Assembly (NCBI GenBank): GCA_036873135.1
Contig: JAPTYO010000010.1
Coordinates: forward strand, 5,184,634 to 5,248,633
DNA from: Clarkia xantiana subsp. parviflora
Taxonomy: Eukaryota > Streptophyta > Magnoliopsida > Myrtales > Onagraceae
Reading direction: 5' to 3'
Length of the DNA stretch: 64,000 nucleotides
Positions 13,337 to 25,081 of this stretch are shown piece after piece. The notes beneath the pieces were generated by a model. It ran no database searches, was not told the origin of the DNA, and saw only the letters and a list, made by a program, of their open reading frames with translations. Within the stretch, counting starts at the first letter, position 1; each line of letters starts with the position of its first letter. The translations under genes and the position numbers were made by a program.

Positions 13337-14616
13337 CTAAGATCCGGGTGCAAACTTGGTGGCGAAGACCCACGCATTGTTGGCGACAGGGTTGTCCAGG
13401 TGGTCGAGAAGGTTCTCAAGTGGGCCCTTTCCGGTGACAATGGCTTGAACAAAGAACCCGAACATGGAAAACATGGCCAGCCGCCCGTTCTTGATCTCCT
13501 TCACCTTGAGCTCTGCGAAAGTTACCGGGTCATCCGCAAGGCCAAGTGGGTCAAAGTACTGGCCGCCTGGGTAGAGGTCGTTGCCCTCACCGACTCCATC
13601 CAACCCGTTGATTCTGAACCCCTCGACGAGCCCCATCAACAGGACTTGGGACCCTAGCACTGCCAAGATGCTCTGGGCATGGACCAGGTTAGGGTTCCCG
13701 AGGTAGTCGAGTCCACCCTCCGAGAAGATCTGGGAACCAGCCTTGAACCACACTGGCTCCTTGAAGTCCACCTTCACCCATTTGTCGAGAACCTCGGGGG
13801 TAATGCAACCAAGAGCTCCGAGCATGGCCCATCGGCCGTGGATAACCTGTTCACACAGTGTAACAAAGTTTGCTTAGAGTGCAAGAAACAAGGATTACTT
13901 AGAGTACAAGCAACCAAGTGGGTCTTTCATTATAGATAGTAAAGGTAAGAACTTTACCTCGAGAGCCCTGTTTTTGGCGAAAGCTTCGGGGTCGGCAGAT
14001 AAACCGGCAGTGTCCCAGCCATAGTCTCCGGGGAACTCACCGGTCAAGTATGAGGGGGTTTGCGCGGAAAATGGTCCCAAATACTTCACTCGGTCAGGTC
14101 CGTACCACAAATCATTTGACTAATCAAGTTGATAAAACCCTAGTCAGTGAGAGGTCCACCAGTATTTAAGACAAATACATGGCTTTCTAACTATTTACAT
14201 AAGCCAACTGAAATTCCTTACTAAAATCATTTGGTGATAATAAAAGTAGAAAATCTGATCTTTTACTATTCACTTACATATACATTTAACACGATTTAAC
14301 TTTTTAAATCTTATACTTATATATATATATATAATAATCTTTTTTATATAAACCCTGGCTTTTTCCTGGTCATGATGACTATATCTAACTAGCTATCATA
14401 TACACATAACACTATATATATATGTCATGCATGAATAGAAACCCTAGTAACTTGGTGTCTTCTTTAACTAGAGAGAGAGAGAGGTTAACAACGCACCATG
14501 ATGTACTTGCCGGAGCTCATAGAGACAACATCCCTAAGAGCGTTAGCACTGGTCTTGCCTTGGCCTAGAAATGGGGTTTTGACCTTTAGAGCAGTGCTAG
14601 CCACGATGGACGCCAT
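13337..14616 (-). CDS. LHCB3: Chlorophyll a/b-binding protein Lhcb3 of LHCII, 3 exons, 263 aa
   Basis: Light-harvesting antenna apoprotein of photosystem II, made in the cytosol and imported into thylakoids. Lhcb3 occupies the moderately bound (M) LHCII trimer together with Lhcb1. Exons in gene order: 14497-14616, 13958-14119, 13337-13846 (792 nt). A Ser/Ala-rich transit peptide begins [18 protein letters not shown]. The mature part begins about [17 protein letters not shown] and continues through the LHC helices ([19 protein letters not shown], then [19 protein letters not shown]), ending FAPGS. Features that separate Lhcb3 from Lhcb1/2 are the short N-terminus without the phosphorylated-Thr segment and the runs [15 protein letters not shown] and [20 protein letters not shown]. 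Length agrees with Arabidopsis Lhcb3 (about 265 aa). The gene converges on the myosin gene, with 567 bp between stop codons. Confidence 0.97.
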
Positions 14617-14900
14617 TTTCTTCTCCTACAAACTGGCCTTTAGCTAAACCCTAGCAATGAATATTCTCGACTTCTGCAGATCGCAACTGTAGAGCTTCAG
14701 GGGAAATGTAGAGTATATGATGTGAAGAGATGGAAGACAAAGACAAAGAAGACACGTGGATGGCTGTGGTTGAGAGTTGGGATTAAGTGTGTGGTGGGAA
14801 TATATGAGGCGTGGGACGACCAATCAGATGCTTCCCAAGGATTCTAATGATCTCCTCTCTCATATCTTTCTATCCACATTTTTATCTTGTGCTTTAATAA
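14617..14900 (-). promoter_or_regulatory. Probable LHCB3 promoter and 5' leader
   Basis: Reading toward the gene on the minus strand, an ATTGG (inverted CCAAT) core lies at 14820-14824 and a TATA-like CATATATTCCC at about 14796-14806. That TATA is roughly 190 bp before the ATG and would give a leader of about 150 nt. A palindromic G-box core CACGTG at 14753-14758 falls near or just after the presumed start site. CCAAT and G-box elements are common in light-regulated LHC promoters. The assignment is by motif and distance only. Confidence 0.4.
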
Positions 14901-15121
14901 CATCATATTTCCACTAACGGCGCATGTAATATGCTTACTTTACATTTAAATAATTATATATTTGTACAATTTCAAAGTATTGTTCATGAATATTATTCAA
15001 TTATTAGGGGTTTAACGGTTTTAAATCTTATATCTTAAATTTATAATCTCTGATTAAGAAATGAAGTGATATAGTGTTACATTGTATTACATTAACGTGG
15101 TTAATGTATGTATATATTTAT

Positions 15122-15643
15122 GGATTAATAACTAAATAGCTACATGAATTTTGAAATAATTACAAATTGCTACCCAAACTTTAAATTTTTAAAATTAGCT
15201 ACCTTAACTTTTAATTCCTTGCAAATTGTTACCTCAAATAAAATTTCAGCCAAATTGAACAGAAAACGAGCATGTTCCAGCCTCGTTAGGTTATCTCATG
15301 TGTATCTAAGATGGATTTAAACATAAATTGAATGGATTGTAATGAAATACGACCTTCAATTGAAATGTACCATTGGAATCGGGCAGATTTCAAATTGAGT
15401 GTCTAATTAAAAATATTTAGCTGCAATCCTCTCAATATATATGAATCAATTTTGAGTACACATGAAAAGACCTCATGTAGACGGAACATACTAATTTTCT
15501 GTCAAATTTGACCCAAATTGTAACAAATGCTATCAATTATTTGAAAATTAAAAGTTTAGGCAGTAAATTTTAAATATTTAAATTTCATGTAACAGTTTGT
15601 AATTGGCTCAAATTTCATGTAGCAATTTGTTATTTAACCTAAG
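15122..15643. repeat. Degenerate TIR element (MITE-like), about 520 bp
   Basis: The two ends are imperfect inverted repeats: left TTAATAACTAAATAGCTACA, right end read backwards TTAAATAACAAATTGCTACA. Both are followed by more matching words (ACATGAAATTT, AATTACAAATTGCTAC). The interior is AT-rich and non-coding. Similar GCTA-CAAATTGC terminal words recur in the DUF1223 intron (about 34378-35040), in a CNGC4 intron (about 29930-30250) and in DET1 intron 8 (about 46640-46760), so this appears to be a family. I cannot place the exact ends or a target-site duplication. Confidence 0.5.
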
Positions 15644-15847
15644 TACATAATTTGAGATATGTATTTATTGGGCCTATTCAGCCCAAATAAAGTAGTTTGA
15701 TGCAGGCCCATCTGAGCAATTTGGGCGAATAAAGTAGCTCGATGAAGATAAATTGGGCTCAGTCAACTTAGTGCAATAGTTCGTCGTTGGTGCTAAAAAG
15801 TAACCGGTAAATGACAGTAGCCCATTCCTTCTTTCTTTCCTGAGTAG

Positions 15848-16070
15848 TGATGCTACAAACTGTGAAAAATCTTGTGAAATTTTCATAGAAAGTTGAATGG
15901 GCCCACACCAAACACCAACCCATTTGTTTCTTTAAAATGTGAAATTTCTTGTGAAATTTCAATAGATAGTATGAAAGAGAAAGTAAAGAAACAAATGGGT
16001 TGGTGTTTGGTGTGGGCCCATTCAACTTTCTATGAAAATTTCACAAGATTTTTCACAGTTTGTAGCATCA
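15848..16070. repeat. Perfect 87-bp inverted repeat with 49-nt loop
   Basis: The left arm (15848-15934) and right arm (15984-16070) are exact reverse complements over all 87 bp by my reading, separated by 49 nt. Transcription would give a long, perfectly paired hairpin. Mirror-image open frames read the same peptide from both strands and are a by-product of the symmetry. I see no clear target-site duplication. The structure ends 400 bp before the start codon of the gene at 16470, so it lies in or next to that promoter. It may be a very young foldback MITE or a small-RNA-producing inverted repeat. Confidence 0.9.
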
Positions 16071-16469
16071 GTCTTCTTTATGGCCGAACAAAATTTGAAA
16101 GTAGATCAACGGTCTTTATATCAGAAACCTACACGTGGATTAGTATTAAGAGATCTTGGCCGTTAACTTTAAATTCCCGTAGATCTAACGGCTCCATATC
16201 ACGGTAGAATTAAGATCTACCGTGGACGAAACGACGCCGCTAGTCATCCCTCTCCGCTCCTACTCTTTCTTTTCGCGGCTAGAAGCAGTGCAGTACAGAG
16301 GAAGCCATTGTCAGAGGAAAAATGAACAATCGAGAAGGAATATGGGGCGATCTTCTTCATATTTTTAGGGTTCCTGATCGAGTTTAATCATTAGTTTTGT
16401 TGTGTCTGCTTCTGGACTGGTCTACTTTCTTCAATCTTCTATATCATCAGCAGAGAAGTGAATTCAAAC

Positions 16470-19400
16470 ATGGCGCTAAAAAAAATCAGGGATCACTGGT
16501 CCTTTCTGGTAATGTGCTCTATTATTTGAATTCTGCTGGATTCCGATTCTGTATTCTTTGGTGATTGCTTCCATTTGATTCTTCAGTGGTCAGCATTTTG
16601 ATGAAAAATTGTCGAGCTAGAATTTGTTCATCGAATGGAATGGTAGTCAATTTTCATGTCACTGAGATGGCTCTGAATGTTCGGATTTTGTTATATTAAT
16701 GGCATAATTATTGGGAATATGTAGTGTTTGATTAAGCTCATTGTGTATACGAGCTAATCAGTTCGGTACCTAGGGGTTATGACTATTGAGAAATGAAGCA
16801 TCAATTCGTAAGTTAGGTTATGCTAACTTAGGGCATGGCCGTGGCGGAATTGGAACAATAAGATTTTGGAGCATCTTATTAATCTCTGTTTCTGATTGTC
16901 TCTAGTTTGATGCATGGTATCAGTTTTAAGGTTAGCCTGGCGAGATGGTCATTGCAATATGCCTTTCCTGAATAGTTCAAATAGAGAATGCTATGTTAAT
17001 CTTAATCAGTTGATAACCTTCAAGAGATTGCTCGAACTAAACATTGTTTCTCACCTCTAATTCAATGCCACACATGTAGGCAGAAATCGAAGCACCTATG
17101 TGGGTTGATCTTGCTTTGGAGTCAGAGAACTACCACCAAGATGTGTAAGTGTCTGTTCGAAAGTTTCTTATGTTTACTTGAATCCATCTTCTTTATTTTG
17201 GAAAATCTCATCACTGAGAGAACTCACCCGCCCAATTTCAGGTCTGAGGAGGATTGGTTCAATAAAACTCACCAGTGAGATTTACAATCTTCAACTCGTT
17301 GGCTTGCCTCTTAATATCTGTGATCAAACATTTTTTTTATTTATCACGGTTAGCATCTTCTACTTTTCAGGTTCCATCAGTGTTCTTCTCGTCATTTAAA
17401 GTCCACGATCTTTCATCCTCGAGAAGGTACTGTGAACTCAGGCTTTGACCTTCAGAGCCCATTTTCACCCAAGCTTCCATCATCGGTGTCAAGGTCTAGG
17501 GGTAAAGACTATAGGGGCAAGAGTTTGGAAAGCCATAATCATCATCAAAGGCAATCAAAGGAAGTCCTTGGTAAGAAATCTCTCTTTTCAGAACCAGGCA
17601 ACCAGGAAGAAATGAGGCCGAGGTCAAGTATGAGACAATCAAAAGGATCCTCCATCTTGAGTGCAGATTTGGATCGTGAAGGTGGAAGTTATCATCCGTT
17701 GAAAGCTGTAGCCGCTTCCAAGAACTCAACGACTAACAGAGTCAGCAGTTATAGTTCAATAAGAAACAGCAGAACAAGCAACGCTGCTTCTGAGAAAAAT
17801 CAGCTCCAACAACAAAGATCTCATTCACTGAAACCTGCAGCTACACTCAGGAGTTCAGTAACTAGCAAAGTCATGAGTTCTAGATCGATTAAGAACAGCA
17901 TTTCAAGCAGCTTTCATTTTGAGAAAAATCTTCCTCAGCATAGCTCCCATCCACTGAAATCTGCATCTATTATCCGAATTTCAGCTAACATAGGTATGAA
18001 TTCGGCATCACCAAATGAAAGCAGGACAAGCATCAACACCGCAGACTACAATTTGCCTAATACACAAGAGGAACAGGTTATTTCAAGCAGATTATGTGAC
18101 GGTTCTACGTCAAGTGGTAACAGTTGGACAAGCAACATTACAGTTGAAAGCATTCAACCTCAACAGCAAAAGCCACTACATGTTTCAGGTCAAGCCTATG
18201 GTAATACTAGTGAGCGTCTGTCTATCCTGAGAAGTAGTTTCAGGAAAAGCTGTGTCAGAAGACAGGCCTTTAGGTTAGAACTTCAAAGTGATGTTGCACA
18301 AACTAGTGAAAGTGGATCATCTTCTCGGAAATCCAGTGTCAGTTCATTGTCAAACCCTAGTGGCGATGTTAGCTCGTCAAGATTAATGGAAACAAGGCGC
18401 AATGGTAGTACCACTCCAGAGAGTCGCTATACGATGAGGAATTATCAAACAACTAAGAGCTTAATAATTTTCTCTGATGCACCAAAGAAGCCAGTCACAT
18501 CTATTGAAGAAAGGAAAGCTAATTCTAGCAATAGAGGTGGAAGTGGAACCAACTATGCGAAGCCAGCTGGAGTGACCGTAGCCAAATCAAAGGTGAGAAA
18601 GTTTAGGAAAGGTCGTTATCTCTTTGACTAAACTGAATTATATAGGATAATATATATTGAACCCATGAATGAGAATTAAGTGGCAGAATATTTGGGAATG
18701 TAGATATTGTTTTAAAGTTGACATCTAAGCTGCTGTGGATCTTCTTGAGATGGTTGATATTTATTTTTCTTCAATGAAAGCAAAAGAAGAAGATTATCAT
18801 TGTCGGCAGCCATCTTTCTGGCATGTTATAACTTATAGAGTTTTCATGTTTTCCTTGGCTCTTCAAGTATTCAGCTATATTTTACATGGACTGCTCAAGA
18901 GTGTTCATATGTTTTGTTTGTTCATTGATTATGAAAGAGAACCATACTAATATAAGCATTGCGGTATATCTCAGGGACAGCTTAAGACCACCCATGCAAG
19001 AGCTCTGCAGCCACTTAAAGAGAATAAACAACAGTCTTCCCTCAGCAGTTCCACAGGAAATAAGGGGATCACCAGACCTTCCAAACTTAAAACATCAACA
19101 ACTACTGGGAAAGAGAATGCTATAGGTAAAGCAGCTGTCACAGCAAGCTGCAAGGGCAAAATTGATACTAATGCTCGCCTGAGCTGCAGACAGAAATTGA
19201 AAGAACAAAATATTTTAGCTGATTCAAAGGTATACCATCCTTAAAAAAGACGTCCGAGTATATCTTATATCAGGACATACTTTAACATGCAAAAGTGATC
19301 GCTCATGTTCAACTCCTATGCGCAAGAGTAGTGTCCATGAATGCCTAACAAAGATAATGGCTTGAATCGACCGTTGTGGATCTTGAAACTTTTCTTCCAA

Positions 19401-20407
19401 TGCAATATTCTGATGACTATTTCATTTATTGCAAAGCATTTTTAGTTGATTTTTGTTCATATAGCCTGTTGAAGGTGCCATGGCACTTATATATTGAGTT
19501 CTCTGTATCAGGCTAAATTCAAGGCACAAAATGATGCTAAGGATGGAACTCAAAAGCTGGCCAATTTGAGAGCTGCAGTGCCAAGTAGTCTATACGCAAC
19601 GAGTTCTAACCAGTGGTAACACATTCTCGCATCATATTGTATTTCATATTGCCTTTACTTAGCATATTCATGGTGTTTCGATCTTACTATTACTGCAAAG
19701 GCTAGAACTGAAATGGAATATAAGTGTTGGAAAAAAAAGGGAATATAACTGTAATATTCTGTGCAGACTTGACTGAATTATTAAAACCCAGAAAGTAGAG
19801 AAAGGTTCCATGCCAGAGTAATTGTAGAAAATATGCTCTATTGTCAGTTGAATCATCATGCTCAATAATGTTGCAAAAAGAAATCTGCATTATTATGAGC
19901 ATCCATTTCTTACTGCTTATCTGAGGAGCGTTATTTCATTACTAATTCCGTGTCCAGTAATGTTTCAGCAATAATTTCAATTAATCATAGTATGATTTTT
20001 GTTGTCTAATAAGCCTCCACAATGTCAGAGGCTCAGCAAAGAACACAACGGAAGTGATGATAGGGTGGAAAGCCAAATAAGTATGGACAACGTGTCAGGT
20101 CGTTCTTGTCAAAAAGCTACTAGGTTCGTCCGAATGGTCGGTTTTCACTTTTCAGTTACCTAGGATTCAAAAAAATATAATTTTTTTGACTGTACTGTTA
20201 CTTTCTTCTATCTTGGCTGGTGCTGTTTTTTTTTTTTTTAACCAGTTTATTGGTTGAGTACTAGGTAACAAAAACAAACAGGCTTTTTACTGCGTCTCTG
20301 CAATTGTTGAAGCATTAAATGCTTCGGTTAACAGAAAATATATGAGATTGAAAAAGAAAAAAGAAAGAAGAAGAGTATCAGCTTTTCCCAGGATGGATAT
20401 CAATTAA
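16470..20407 (+). CDS. Basic, Ser-rich plant protein of unknown function, about 8 exons, last exon uncertain
   Basis: I do not recognise a named domain. Exons: 16470-16508, 17080-17144, 17242-17274, 17371-18592, 18975-19229, 19512-19615, 20031-20123, and a tentative last exon 20335-20407. The total is 1884 nt, in frame, 627 aa. The N-terminus MALKKIRDHWSFLAEIEAP, continuing MWVDLALES and then EEDWFNKTHQFHQCSSRHLK, is compact and looks like the conserved part. The rest is low-complexity, rich in Ser, Arg, Lys and Gln, with loosely repeated segments (SLKPAATLRSS, PLKSASIIRIS) and SRSRGKDYRGK. This suggests a disordered, possibly nucleic-acid- or cytoskeleton-binding protein, which is inference. 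The donor used at 20123 (AG|GTTCGT) is weak. Alternatives are a read-through stop shortly after it, or a longer final exon starting at 20282. Confidence 0.7.
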
Positions 20408-21344
20408 TGAGATGCAGCCAAAAGAAGTTATTGGCTATATTACGAAGGAAGCTCCAACCTGTCATTCTCATGGGGGCCCACTCAATAGGTAACCCTTTTC
20501 GATATAGTCTTGAGAAATTAATTAGGAGGATTGACTATGTAGCTAGATAGCAGATTCGTTATGAAAGCATATTTTGAAAATAAGAATATTTTATGGTTGA
20601 AGAAATTAGTAGAATAGCAATAGAGGATAGTCATATATATGTTGTGATTGAGACTTAGTAAAGCAAAAGGAAGCTTGGGTGATATATACGGAAGTTAAGG
20701 TAGATATAGGTTAAGGTTACATCAATTGGTTGGCAAGGTACGTCTGTCTGAGCGGGGCCCATGTGTTTTGTTGAGTACGTCCTTATTCCCATGTGTAAAC
20801 AACGAACGGACAACAGTAGGCAGAAGGAGTCCGTTCTCTAGGTAGCTAGCTAAGTTGGAACTATTATCTATGTGGGAGGACAATTGGCAATGGCAGGCAG
20901 AACCTAACTGACATAATAATGTTGTAAAAGATGCTTCTTTGAAATCATTAATTAAATTCGACCACATCTTGCTATGGTTCTTCAAAATGACCAATTAAAC
21001 ATTTGACATGGTGATAGTGGAAAAAATAAGATACCGGGTGAAGCTCTAGATATACTAGTGAAGGGTATCTCTCTGATTGACACGTAGCTCAATCATATCA
21101 GTTGATAACTGAGCGCAAACCCTAGCTATAATTCTGTGATATTTTGTCCATAATCGGAGCATCATGGCATGTAGTTCGGTCCCCCCACTACATCTCTTCT
21201 CGCAGAAGCATGTATGTTCACGGGTTATATGTACATATATCACCTAAACTAATTAAAACGTACTTGAATATTAAAGATTCTTCATCGTCTTGGACTTGTT
21301 TCCAGTATCTTTTCTTACTACATATACGTATTTCCATCATTATT

Positions 21345-22265
21345 TATGGTTGGTTTTGTGGTGGTACATCTATACAAATGAGTCTACGATTTATAGTCAT
21401 CTGATGTGACTATGACTTCTTCTCCTCCATAAAGACGACTATTCGATAATTGATTTTCGTTTCCAGTAAAATTATGATCACAATCGGAATTGACAATCCA
21501 CTCATCCTAGGTTTCGAGCACGCACTGGGGTAGAAAACAGTTTTACCAATTCTTCACTCTTGAATATCACGTAATGCTCGAAAAATGAACAATTTTATCC
21601 GCATATCTAAAATTGGCTCCACCGGGTTGAGTAAATTAATATCCGAACACAAGCTCTTCACATTTAGAAAGAACTGTAAAATCAAAGACCCGCCATATTT
21701 CGCATTAGCCAAATCCGTCCCTATCATCGGTAACCGCAACTCGTTCTTCTTGTTGTACAACTGCTCTAGCGTCTTCTAGATTGAACTTTAAGAGGTGCAT
21801 CGTGAGATATTCTTAAATACCGTTGACGATATCGACCTCTTAAGGCAAACTTTGTCTTGGTATTCCTCTGTTTCCGGCGGTCTTCTCCGGAGCGGTGCAT
21901 CACTGCCTCCAACTACATCCCATAAGTCTTTGCTCACGAGATATCTCCATGCAGAACTTTCAAATCCGGTAACTAGAAGAGTTCCGTAGCTCCATTCATT
22001 GTCCATTCACGCGACCGAAATCATCCATATTTAGAGTACCCGAGTTCTTCAATCTCGATCTGGACTCGTACCACGTCACCGTAAAAGTGACTATAACACT
22101 ATGTAAAAATAACGAAGTGCCGATTTGCACTTGTGCAATAGTGTATTCACCAATAAAAGAATAATCTCTTATATATAAAATCACTATAAACGTGTATTGG
22201 TGGTTGATGTTGTGGTAGTACATGTCTACACAAATGAGACTACTTCTATTTATAGTTTTCTAATG
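21345..22265 (-). mobile_element. Remnant of a Copia-type LTR element (gag portion between short direct repeats)
   Basis: The words at about 21345-21400 and 22198-22255 match imperfectly in direct orientation (GTTGTGGTAGTACATGTCTA and ACAAATGAG-type blocks, both followed by TTTATAGT). The gag pseudogene lies between them on the minus strand. This looks like the two ends of a non-autonomous or heavily deleted LTR element. No pol, integrase or RNase H coding is visible. A related remnant is at 51190-53560. Confidence 0.5.
21555..22006 (-). pseudogene. Copia gag (UBN2-type) pseudogene
   Basis: Minus-strand frames read like the gag polyprotein (UBN2 domain) of plant Copia elements. The first part (about 22006-21788) contains WRYLVSKDLWDVVGG, a PETEEY word and LKRSISSTVFKNIS. 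After an in-frame stop and frame change, the next part (about 21760-21554) continues in family order with LYNKKNELRLPMIG, DLANAKYGGS and KSLCSDINLLNPVEPI. Frameshift and stop show it is dead. No zinc knuckle or protease follows. Confidence 0.75.
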
Positions 22266-22529
22266 AAATTTCTTAGACACTTAGAATCTCTAGGCTAAAG
22301 AAACTCTCTAAAACTACTCATGTTCTAAAATTATCAAGATACATAAACCAAGTCATATTCTCTAGATCAATTTTTAACTAAACCACATTGATTCTAATTC
22401 CAGAATATTCTACCACTAAAAATACTTTTACAACTTAACAACATTCTCGATTACAACTTAACAACATTCACTTCGAGTTTTTAAGTCAGTTGGTACATTT
22501 AAACATACATACCTAATGGAAAGATGGAG

Positions 22530-23098
22530 GGAAAAATCACCCAAATAACTAGTATTTGAAACTCAAACACAAAAACAAGGGGAAATTTCGGCCAAAACTC
22601 AAAATAACCAATGGAGCATCTCCCAGATGAGCCATTTAGGGCGCATCTGAGAGATGAGCCATTTTCCCCAAGGGTTAACGGTCAACTTTTTTGACCGTTA
22701 ACCCAATTTTGGCTCAACGGTCAAAAATTTGACCGTTGAGTCAAATGGCGCATCACGCAGATGCGCCATTTGACTCAACGGTCAAATTTTTGACCGTTGA
22801 GCCAAATGGCGCTCTCAGACGCGCCATTTGACTCAGCCGGAAATGGCTCATCTGGCAGTTGCGCCGTAAATGCCGCAACTGCCAGATGCGCCATTTCCGG
22901 CTCATCACGCAGTTGCTCCATTTTCGTTAACGGTCGAAGGAAGACCGTTAACAGGTCCGGGGAAAATGGCTCATCTCCCAGATGCGCCCTAAATGGCTCA
23001 TCTGGGAGATGCTCCATTGGTTATTTTGATTTTTGGCCGAAATTTTCCCTTGTTTTTGTGTTTGAGTTTCAAATACTAGTTATTTGAGTGATTTTTCC
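22530..23098. mobile_element. 569-bp foldback Mutator-like MITE, 9-bp target-site duplication
   Basis: Flanked exactly by the 9-bp direct repeat AAGATGGAG (22521-22529 and 23099-23107). The terminal inverted repeats begin GGAAAAATCAC and stay nearly identical for about 90 bp or more. The interior is made of nested inverted repeats built from TTGACCGTTGAGTC and GATGCGCCATTTGACTC words, so almost the whole element can fold on itself. There is no transposase. The 9-bp duplication plus long TIRs fit the Mutator (MULE) superfamily. The open frame at 22797-23087 follows from this symmetry and is not a gene. Confidence 0.88.
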
Positions 23099-23441
23099 AA
23101 GATGGAGACCAAAAGATGACCAGGGTTTGGTTAGACTGCATAATTGGTTGAAAAATGTATTGTTTTGGCCATCGGTTTTGATCACATCATCAAGAAGAAT
23201 ACATTTGGGGAGGTGGGGTAGTGTAGAGATGGAGAGAGAGAGAGAGTCGAGGGCTTTAACAGTACATATATAACAGAAGTTACAGAGAGCAGCCATATGT
23301 TATGCCTCCATGCATCAGTGAGCTTCCCTCTCAGTTGAGCCCTACACTACTACACTTCTATTCTACTTAGCTATAATACCACCAACATGCATGGGTCCAT
23401 ATTATTCCTTTTCTCTGCTATATAGTCATCTTTTCATTTTC

Positions 23442-23444
<3 letters not shown>

Positions 23445-23478
<34 letters not shown>
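23445..23478. repeat. (TA)n microsatellite
   Basis: Uninterrupted TA run of about 17 units in intergenic DNA. Confidence 0.9.
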
Positions 23479-23480
<2 letters not shown>

Positions 23481-24576
23481 ACTTTAAAGTTTTTGGACAT
23501 GTCAGTTTTAAATTTTACTTATATCGGAACGCACATATTCAAATTCCTGCTGCGCCAAGTTAAACTCCATAATTGAAAAGTTTCACGTAATGGATATTCA
23601 AAATGTTTCGTTTCACATGGGGGTATGGAGAAATGTTGAAGTATTAAGATAAAACCACGCATTCACCTTATAACATTAATGTGTTAATTAATATCGTTGG
23701 TCAAGTGACCAATCTCAAATTTCATAGATGTAATAAAGAAATTATAGAAAATGTTAATAGTAAGATGAACGATTTAAGCAACTGTCTCATAAGTCTGAAC
23801 TTATGGGTAAAGGTAATTGACATAACTCTTATACTATATATATCAATATACTCCCGGCCACCTCGGCCGACCTCAATTGGGTCTAAACATAATGAGCTTC
23901 AAACTCTAATTCATAGGAGGTAACATTTTTTCTTTTTAAAATGGTATCACTAGAACTCATGCGCTCTGATATCATGCTAATAGTAATTAAACAAATACCT
24001 TAACCAACTATCTCATAAGTTCGAATTTATGGATGAAGCCATTCAGTAAACTCTTATACTACGTATAACATTATAAAAATCATCCTTTGTTCATGGAGTT
24101 ACCAACTTTTTATATACATCTTCCCGTGATCACCACCCTGTTTATCATCCTGTCTGTATTTCTCTGAAAATTTGATACTATCATTTCAAGAACTTCTCTC
24201 TCTCTCTTCTATAGCTAGGGTTGAACTATCTCCATCAATATTCTTCTACAGCTGCCAAGTTTCGGATTAGTACAAGCTTGTTGTTGATGGAAATGTAAAG
24301 AAGAAGAAAACAAAAAAGGAAGCTGCATGGAAACTGTCTTCTTCGATATTATTTGAACCCAATTAACGTACGTCAAGACATTCCCTCTCCGTCTCTTACA
24401 GTACGAGTGTCCTCTCCTACCAACATCTGATTTCTCCATTATACCCCTCCACCATCACTTCTATTTCTTAATTACTATCTCTACATTTATATATGTTATT
24501 AATTTCTTGCCTTCCTCATATATTTGTATTCGAATCGATCGATATTATATTTAAAGTATTATTAATATTAATTTAC

Positions 24577-24604
24577 AATAATAATAATAATAATAATAAT
24601 AATA
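24577..24604. repeat. (AAT)n microsatellite
   Basis: Trinucleotide run of about nine ATA/AAT units upstream of CNGC4. Confidence 0.85.
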
Positions 24605-25081
24605 AAGTAATTGCTAGGTTAAATTGAGGGACCCTTAGATTGAAAAACGTTCGGCTTATCTTGATAATTTGATAAAATGTTTTCCTTGGGAAGCATTATA
24701 AGTTTTAAATGTATATTTGTGATATAATTAAATTAATAACAATTATATTTCTCTCAAATCTCAATAACACATGCAGGGCATCATTACAAGGAGAGACATG
24801 TCATTATATCCTACCATATAAGGTAATGTAATGACTCGTTATAAGGAAAGGGTACGTGTATACATTTTAGTGTAAGGGGCAATATGGTCCACTCACAAAA
24901 TTGTCTGTTGCTATTACACTACTACACCATCTCTTCTTCAACCTCTGCAATTATTATCGCCATTGTCCTCAAGGTTTCACGGCTCATATCCCTCAAAACA
25001 TCCATGGCAGATATCCTCCATTAATCAAACTAATAATAAAACTCAGTTTCTCTCTCTAGTCACTCTCTCTCCTCCTCTTCA

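Larger units (their letters stand above)
20408..25081. other. Transposon-rich intergenic region
   Basis: It holds a decayed Copia gag (about 21555-22006), short flanking direct repeats, a 569-bp foldback element (22530-23098), a (TA)n tract (about 23445-23478) and an (AAT)n tract (about 24577-24604). The final 150 bp before 25082 are CT-rich and probably the CNGC4 5' leader. I see no other gene. Open frames within the foldback element follow from its symmetry. Confidence 0.6.

Noticed and set aside
13229..13939. Long plus-strand frames over the LHCB3 gene
   Set aside because: Antisense shadows of LHCB3 exon 3, whose minus-strand reading matches Lhcb3 throughout.
15893..16207. 104-codon frame and its near-identical minus-strand twin
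   Set aside because: Both arise from the perfect inverted repeat, which reads the same in both directions.
22797..23087. 96-codon frame rich in Gly and Ser
   Set aside because: It lies wholly within the foldback MITE, and a mirror frame exists on the other strand because of the inverted repeats.
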